Positions 61,401 through 64,000 of a stretch of DNA of 64,000 nt are shown here, in pieces (position 1 is the first letter of the stretch; every line of letters begins with the position of its first letter). A model generated the notes under the pieces. That model was not told the origin of the DNA. It did not search any database and saw only the letters and a list, made by a program, of their open reading frames with translations. The position numbers and the translations under genes were made by a program. This DNA is from Planctomycetaceae bacterium (GTDB lineage: Bacteria > Planctomycetota > Planctomycetia > Pirellulales > UBA1268). The stretch lies in NCBI GenBank assembly GCA_902629495.1, contig CACORA010000009.1:5837-69836 (forward strand), given 5' to 3'.

Positions 61401-64000
61401 CCAAAATCCGGATCATTTGGGGTCGCATACATGCGAAGGACGGCATTCGGCTCAACATACTCAACTGATTGTTGAGCATGAGACCATCCGAGCACATCTT
61501 GGACAGACCCACCCGGAGCCGTCAGTTCATAAAAGCCAAGCCCCAGAGACTGAACATCCCAGCCTGCATGCATCTGGAACGAGGTATCGCTGGCCCGGAA
61601 GACCCAACTATCTTCGTAGACATCTGCAATCTCACCATTCCATTCCAGTTGTTTCACCGTTTGTTCTGTCGAGCCTGCATTCGAACCTGAATCCAAGACA
61701 GGCTGTGGCGTAACAGGTGCCGTCGTGGGCTCATTGACACCGTATGAAATCCGGTTGCCTTCTATGAGCGGACCAAAGTTGCCGTCAAACTCGGCTTGAC
61801 GATCAATCATTCCTGTCACCCGGCCCGGATCTGAAACCAACTCATCTGTTAATGCATTGGCATTGATGGAAATCATGGCCCCGGCATTATCTCGAACATC
61901 ATTATTGATCACGACAGGCTGAGCACCCCGAACAAAAATCGTTGCTGCATCATTCCCCTGCCGGCCAGTTCGATCAGTCTCTGCTAATCCCTCAGCATTT
62001 TGCTCGATTCTGCTGTTCGCTAACCGCAGGTCACCTTGATGCACCTCGATTACATTAAACCTATCGAACCCACCCTCAATGGTTGTCTCACCGCCACCAA
62101 ATGCAATATACGCATGATCAATGCTTGCCTTCGCACCAGCATTGACCATGATGCCACCCCAATCCCCGGTTGTCGTTGAGAGAGAAAGGTTTCCATCGAT
62201 GTCAATCGGACGACTAAATGGATCAAACTTGTCCGGCTGATTTCCATTGGTGTCAAACGTACCACCGGCACCAAAACGATTGTCCGCAAGACTGGTAAAA
62301 ATCACACGGCTTCCTGCATGACCTTCAGCAATCAGTTGTGATGCCCCCCGCTCAAGTTCAATGCGAGATCGATCCAACTTGACGATCACACCTGGATCAA
62401 TTGTCAGCCGACCACTCTGACGGGCCTGTTCCTGGAAGATGGTGATGGTCGCCTGTGACTGCGATCTCGTGAGCTGAACAGGCGTTGTCAGATCCGATGC
62501 CACCCCTAATGAAATGACATCTCCCGCAGTGTCAACGCCTATGATGGCCGTACCATCTGGAATGCCGGGACCGGTAATCCGCATACCGAGCATTTCATTA
62601 GAAGCAGTAGTTGCTGGGAGCGTAATCTGATCGGCGTTCGCAATCAGATTGACACGTGGTGTTGAGAAAGCAACGTCAACATATCCACCAGCTCCTCCAC
62701 GCACCATGAGATTTTCGGTCAACACGTGCGTGATATCCGTATTTTTGAAACGGGCTGGCACATCGAGACGATCGATGGGATTGCCAGCCTCTGTCTTGAT
62801 GCGAATAAAGAGGCCGTTGATCGAATTAGATCCAAATCCAATCGGAAAGCCTTCCTGCGCATTCACTGCCTGACTGAGCTCAACGGTGACTGAAGAGCCC
62901 CCTGTGTCAGGCGTGACAGCAATCACGCGTGTCCCCGGAGGCACAGCGGGGACACCACTCACAACCCCACCTTCAGTGATTCCGATCGCATCAGCAACTC
63001 GAATATAACGTGATTGAACCTCAGAGGTTCCAACAAACGAGAAACCAACGAGACTCCCATCAGAAAGCGTCTGCGAGAGATTCCCTGAAAGTGTCAGCGT
63101 TCCAAGAGCATCGATGGACACGACGGTAAGCCCTGAATCAACACCGTCAATAAGCAATGACGCCCCAACAACCCCTACCGATTCGTCAAGCTTCAACTGA
63201 TTTTGACCAGCCAACCAACCAAAGGAAAGTGATGCTCCTTCGGTCACCGTCACAGCACTGGAGAAGGTCACAACCGTACCATCAATCGATTGCACAATTG
63301 TTCCGTTTACCACACCAGCACCGGAAACAGGTGCACCAACACGAACCTGGGTCGGATCGTACACAGAAACTTTGTCACTCGAGAATGATTGGCCTGCAAG
63401 GGAGAAGACAAGCTCCGCTGCAGCGTCAACTGTGACTGCCTGCGACAGCGTTACGATACTCCCATTTACTTCCGTCACCGTTGTCCCATCCGGCACACCT
63501 GTCCCAGTCACCAATGCGCCAACCTGAACAACCGACGCATCGCTAAGCTCGATCGCCGTACCCGCTGTCACGGCTGTTGCAACAGTTGCAACAGCTCCAT
63601 CCACCGTCGTACTCGACCCCACAACAGCAGATGCGACACCGGTAACACGCTTGATATTCTCAAGAATGTTTCCACGGATCTCCGGCCCAACTCGCGCACC
63701 ATCATCTTCAAAACTATTTGGATCAGCAGAAATGGCTGCACCAGCGCTATTGGTGATCTCATTGAATACGATTGCTGGACGTGATGTCTCAAGATGAATC
63801 GGTGTGAAGGCCTGCAATTTTGAATTAACGACAACAGAACCACCACCAAATCGAATATCAGCATTTGCAACTGAATTAATGAATGCAGAACCACCCACGT
63901 CGGAATCCTGACGAAAGACCATACCGCCCCATTGGCCGCCTCGTGCTGTGGGCCCAAATCCATCGCTATCTCCACCAACAGTATCGTCATGATAAGAGGT
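58172..64000 (-). CDS. Giant multidomain subtilase, N-terminal part (5' end outside the window)
   Basis: The frame is open from the window edge, so the true start and any signal peptide lie beyond 64000. In order it shows: beta-helix-like repeats (to about 63590); GVPxGT modules (63590-62640); another beta-helix (about 62460-62020); an embedded subtilase prodomain-like stretch (VEYVEPNAVLRMYATPNDPD); and an S8 protease domain (about 61400-60430). The catalytic triad is complete: Asp (VIDGGVDYNHED, codon 61280-61282), His (HGTHVAG, codon 61103-61105) and Ser (GTSMAAPHVAG, codon 60590-60592), with oxyanion Asn in AAAGNN. Then come a beta-helix segment, a PPC domain (about 59830-59590), four 21-residue repeats and further modules. 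The frame stops at TAG 58172-58174 through a one-base loss. Confidence 0.87.
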   Translation of the reverse strand, partial: TSYHDDTVGGDSDGFGPTARGGQWGGMVFRQDSDVGGSAFINSVANADIRFGGGSVVVNSKLQAFTPIHLETSRPAIVFNEITNSAGAAISADPNSFEDDGARVGPEIRGNILENIKRVTGVASAVVGSSTTVDGAVATVATAVTAGTAIELSDASVVQVGALVTGTGVPDGTTVTEVNGSIVTLSQAVTVDAAAELVFSLAGQSFSSDKVSVYDPTQVRVGAPVSGAGVVNGTIVQSIDGTVVTFSSAVTVTEGASLSFGWLAGQNQLKLDESVGVVGASLLIDGVDSGLTVVSIDALGTLTLSGNLSQTLSDGSLVGFSFVGTSEVQSRYIRVADAIGITEGGVVSGVPAVPPGTRVIAVTPDTGGSSVTVELSQAVNAQEGFPIGFGSNSINGLFIRIKTEAGNPIDRLDVPARFKNTDITHVLTENLMVRGGAGGYVDVAFSTPRVNLIANADQITLPATTASNEMLGMRITGPGIPDGTAIIGVDTAGDVISLGVASDLTTPVQLTRSQSQATITIFQEQARQSGRLTIDPGVIVKLDRSRIELERGASQLIAEGHAGSRVIFTSLADNRFGAGGTFDTNGNQPDKFDPFSRPIDIDGNLSLSTTTGDWGGIMVNAGAKASIDHAYIAFGGGETTIEGGFDRFNVIEVHQGDLRLANSRIEQNAEGLAETDRTGRQGNDAATIFVRGAQPVVINNDVRDNAGAMISINANALTDELVSDPGRVTGMIDRQAEFDGNFGPLIEGNRISYGVNEPTTAPVTPQPVLDSGSNAGSTEQTVKQLEWNGEIADVYEDSWVFRASDTSFQMHAGWDVQSLGLGFYELTAPGGSVQDVLGWSHAQQSVEYVEPNAVLRMYATPNDPDFGELWGLENTGQNGGIAGIDIDATDAWDVTTGSRDVVIAVIDGGVDYNHEDLAANMWRNPGEIPGDGEDNDNNGKTDDVHGWDFGDDDKDPMDDDAVWLAHGTHVAGTIGAVGDNNLGVAGVNWNTSIMALKIDGSVGSIVGAINYVTMMKQRGVNIVASNNSYGGPGPTSQLVGDAIDAHCDAGVIFVAAAGNNQQDNDIIPDFPSTYDNDLIISVANTTSSGQLAWDGRPPGTPGSGSHWGLTTVDIGAPGEGIYSTIPGNSYDTKNGTSMAAPHVAGAVGLLASAYPNASAEQIRDAILSSAVPNPALAGRVATGGSLNVAAALEALRVSTGISGMVVRGEEITVESVWDDTDIVHVVRNEIHVDNFHTKTGLRLLSDSDGSLVVKLQGSQAGFTATGTALDIDDRIGGTVQLVGQAGYPVVLTSLADDTVGVSLDALGKVVRDTNGDGASTSPEAGDWRSVRFEPLSNDRNVSILVEREADVVSGIDSNRFIDDAQVLGSLAPNFATTNDQGTMNSWESAQEKSGDESLRQGFEVHGSIAYDNPGDIDVYAFTGYAGSEVWIDVDNTGPSLDAMLELVDASGSVIARSADSLNDVVVEQNRVVSEVLSGSQATIAGEQQPVDAVAAMTNGVVAEAVGARKAIDQAAAGAGGVAARVSGQQEVADQVAAASDGVSARVDGEQESVNRVAASVVGQSSVINGAVTSVPLAVDANASFDVADPSVIQNGAVVTGPGVPANTTVNLIVGSTVTLNNAVTLQAGTFLTFSVPNQTITSRFFSIVDSLWANPGAGVTGPGVPQGTRILNRSGDVIELNNLVGTQQGNQLTFGFIGTQFVIEEAVAQTGERFFINGVDQGVTVAANNGLTVTLSGNLQAPIEGGDVVSFSFAGAETTTRITVADSSGITVGALVTGGAPGGVPAGTRVSDVIATTGSEAIVEFSSPVTVSSGDVLGFGSNASAVEIDTGLFAGGLVGSTVLHNGAATGITVASITGTTVNLSGNLDVADGDFLGFNFIPGESVSTNRIRIDDSVAPTDGADVFINGADSGFDVAAGGFDPTSRTVTLELGGQVLADNDDV
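59318..59595 (-). repeat. Four short repeats, mostly 63 bases, coding for a helical Ala/Val/Gln motif
   Basis: Four units are seen, three with a 21-residue period: VVAEAVGARKAIDQAAAGAG, VAARVSGQQEVADQVAAASD and VSARVDGEQESVNRVAASVV, preceded by a longer first unit starting VVSEVLSGSQATIAGEQQPV. They begin V-x-A/E-x-V and end in a small-residue stretch. The pattern suggests an amphipathic helical or coiled-coil spacer between the PPC domain and the GVPxGT modules. Confidence 0.8.

Overview
The window reads as a stretch of a Planctomycete-like genome, probably of the Pirellulales type. This is an inference from gene content: a YidC with a PDZ domain, lipid A genes, a GntP permease beside a sulfatase, a cytosolic FHA-GAF histidine kinase, a PIG-L deacetylase, and a giant secreted protein made of beta-helix, Ig-like and repeat modules. 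Coding density is very high. No gap between genes exceeds 300 bases, many neighbours overlap by 4 bases, and I saw no tRNA, rRNA, CRISPR array or insertion sequence.

Layout. Bases 1-4400 (plus strand): the end of a GNAT acetyltransferase, an M16 peptidase pair with divided active-site residues, and an ABC-2 type permease. Bases 4532-10420 (minus): an envelope and lipid A cluster of M28/PDZ peptidase, OmpH/Skp, LpxC, an LpxA lacking its hexapeptide core, a Gfo/Idh/MocA oxidoreductase and a small exported protein. Bases 10566-16204: a sensor kinase, a RluD-type pseudouridine synthase, a membrane-anchored repeat-tailed protein and a UvrD/PcrA helicase. Bases 16233-21652 (minus): yidC-mnmE followed by a divergent aldehyde dehydrogenase.

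Bases 21802-29483: housekeeping genes (phosphoesterase, tsaB, pyruvate carboxylase, exported msrA, AAG glycosylase, ychF). Bases 29500-34895 (minus): a TetR-MFP-RND efflux operon. Bases 35013-40902 (minus): a block of redox enzymes (two FAD oxidoreductases, an aldehyde dehydrogenase, an SDR and a zinc alcohol dehydrogenase). Bases 41098-44389 (plus): a GntP permease and a sulfatase. Bases 44390-48081 (minus): PIG-L deacetylase, CbiET, IscA and IscS.

Bases 48108-64000 (minus) are one giant gene that runs off the window, encoding at least about 5,290 residues. It has an embedded subtilisin-family protease with a complete catalytic set, about a dozen GVPxGT-type modules, beta-helix segments, PPC-like, FN3 and Bap-like Ig domains, and low-complexity linkers. 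A single missing base near 58175 splits it into two reading frames. The phase of an internal 633-base tandem repeat, which drops from 633 to 632 across this point, independently supports the loss of one base.

The observations most worth following are the in-frame loss of the catalytic core of lpxA inside an otherwise tightly coupled lipid A operon, and the architecture and frameshift of the giant subtilase.
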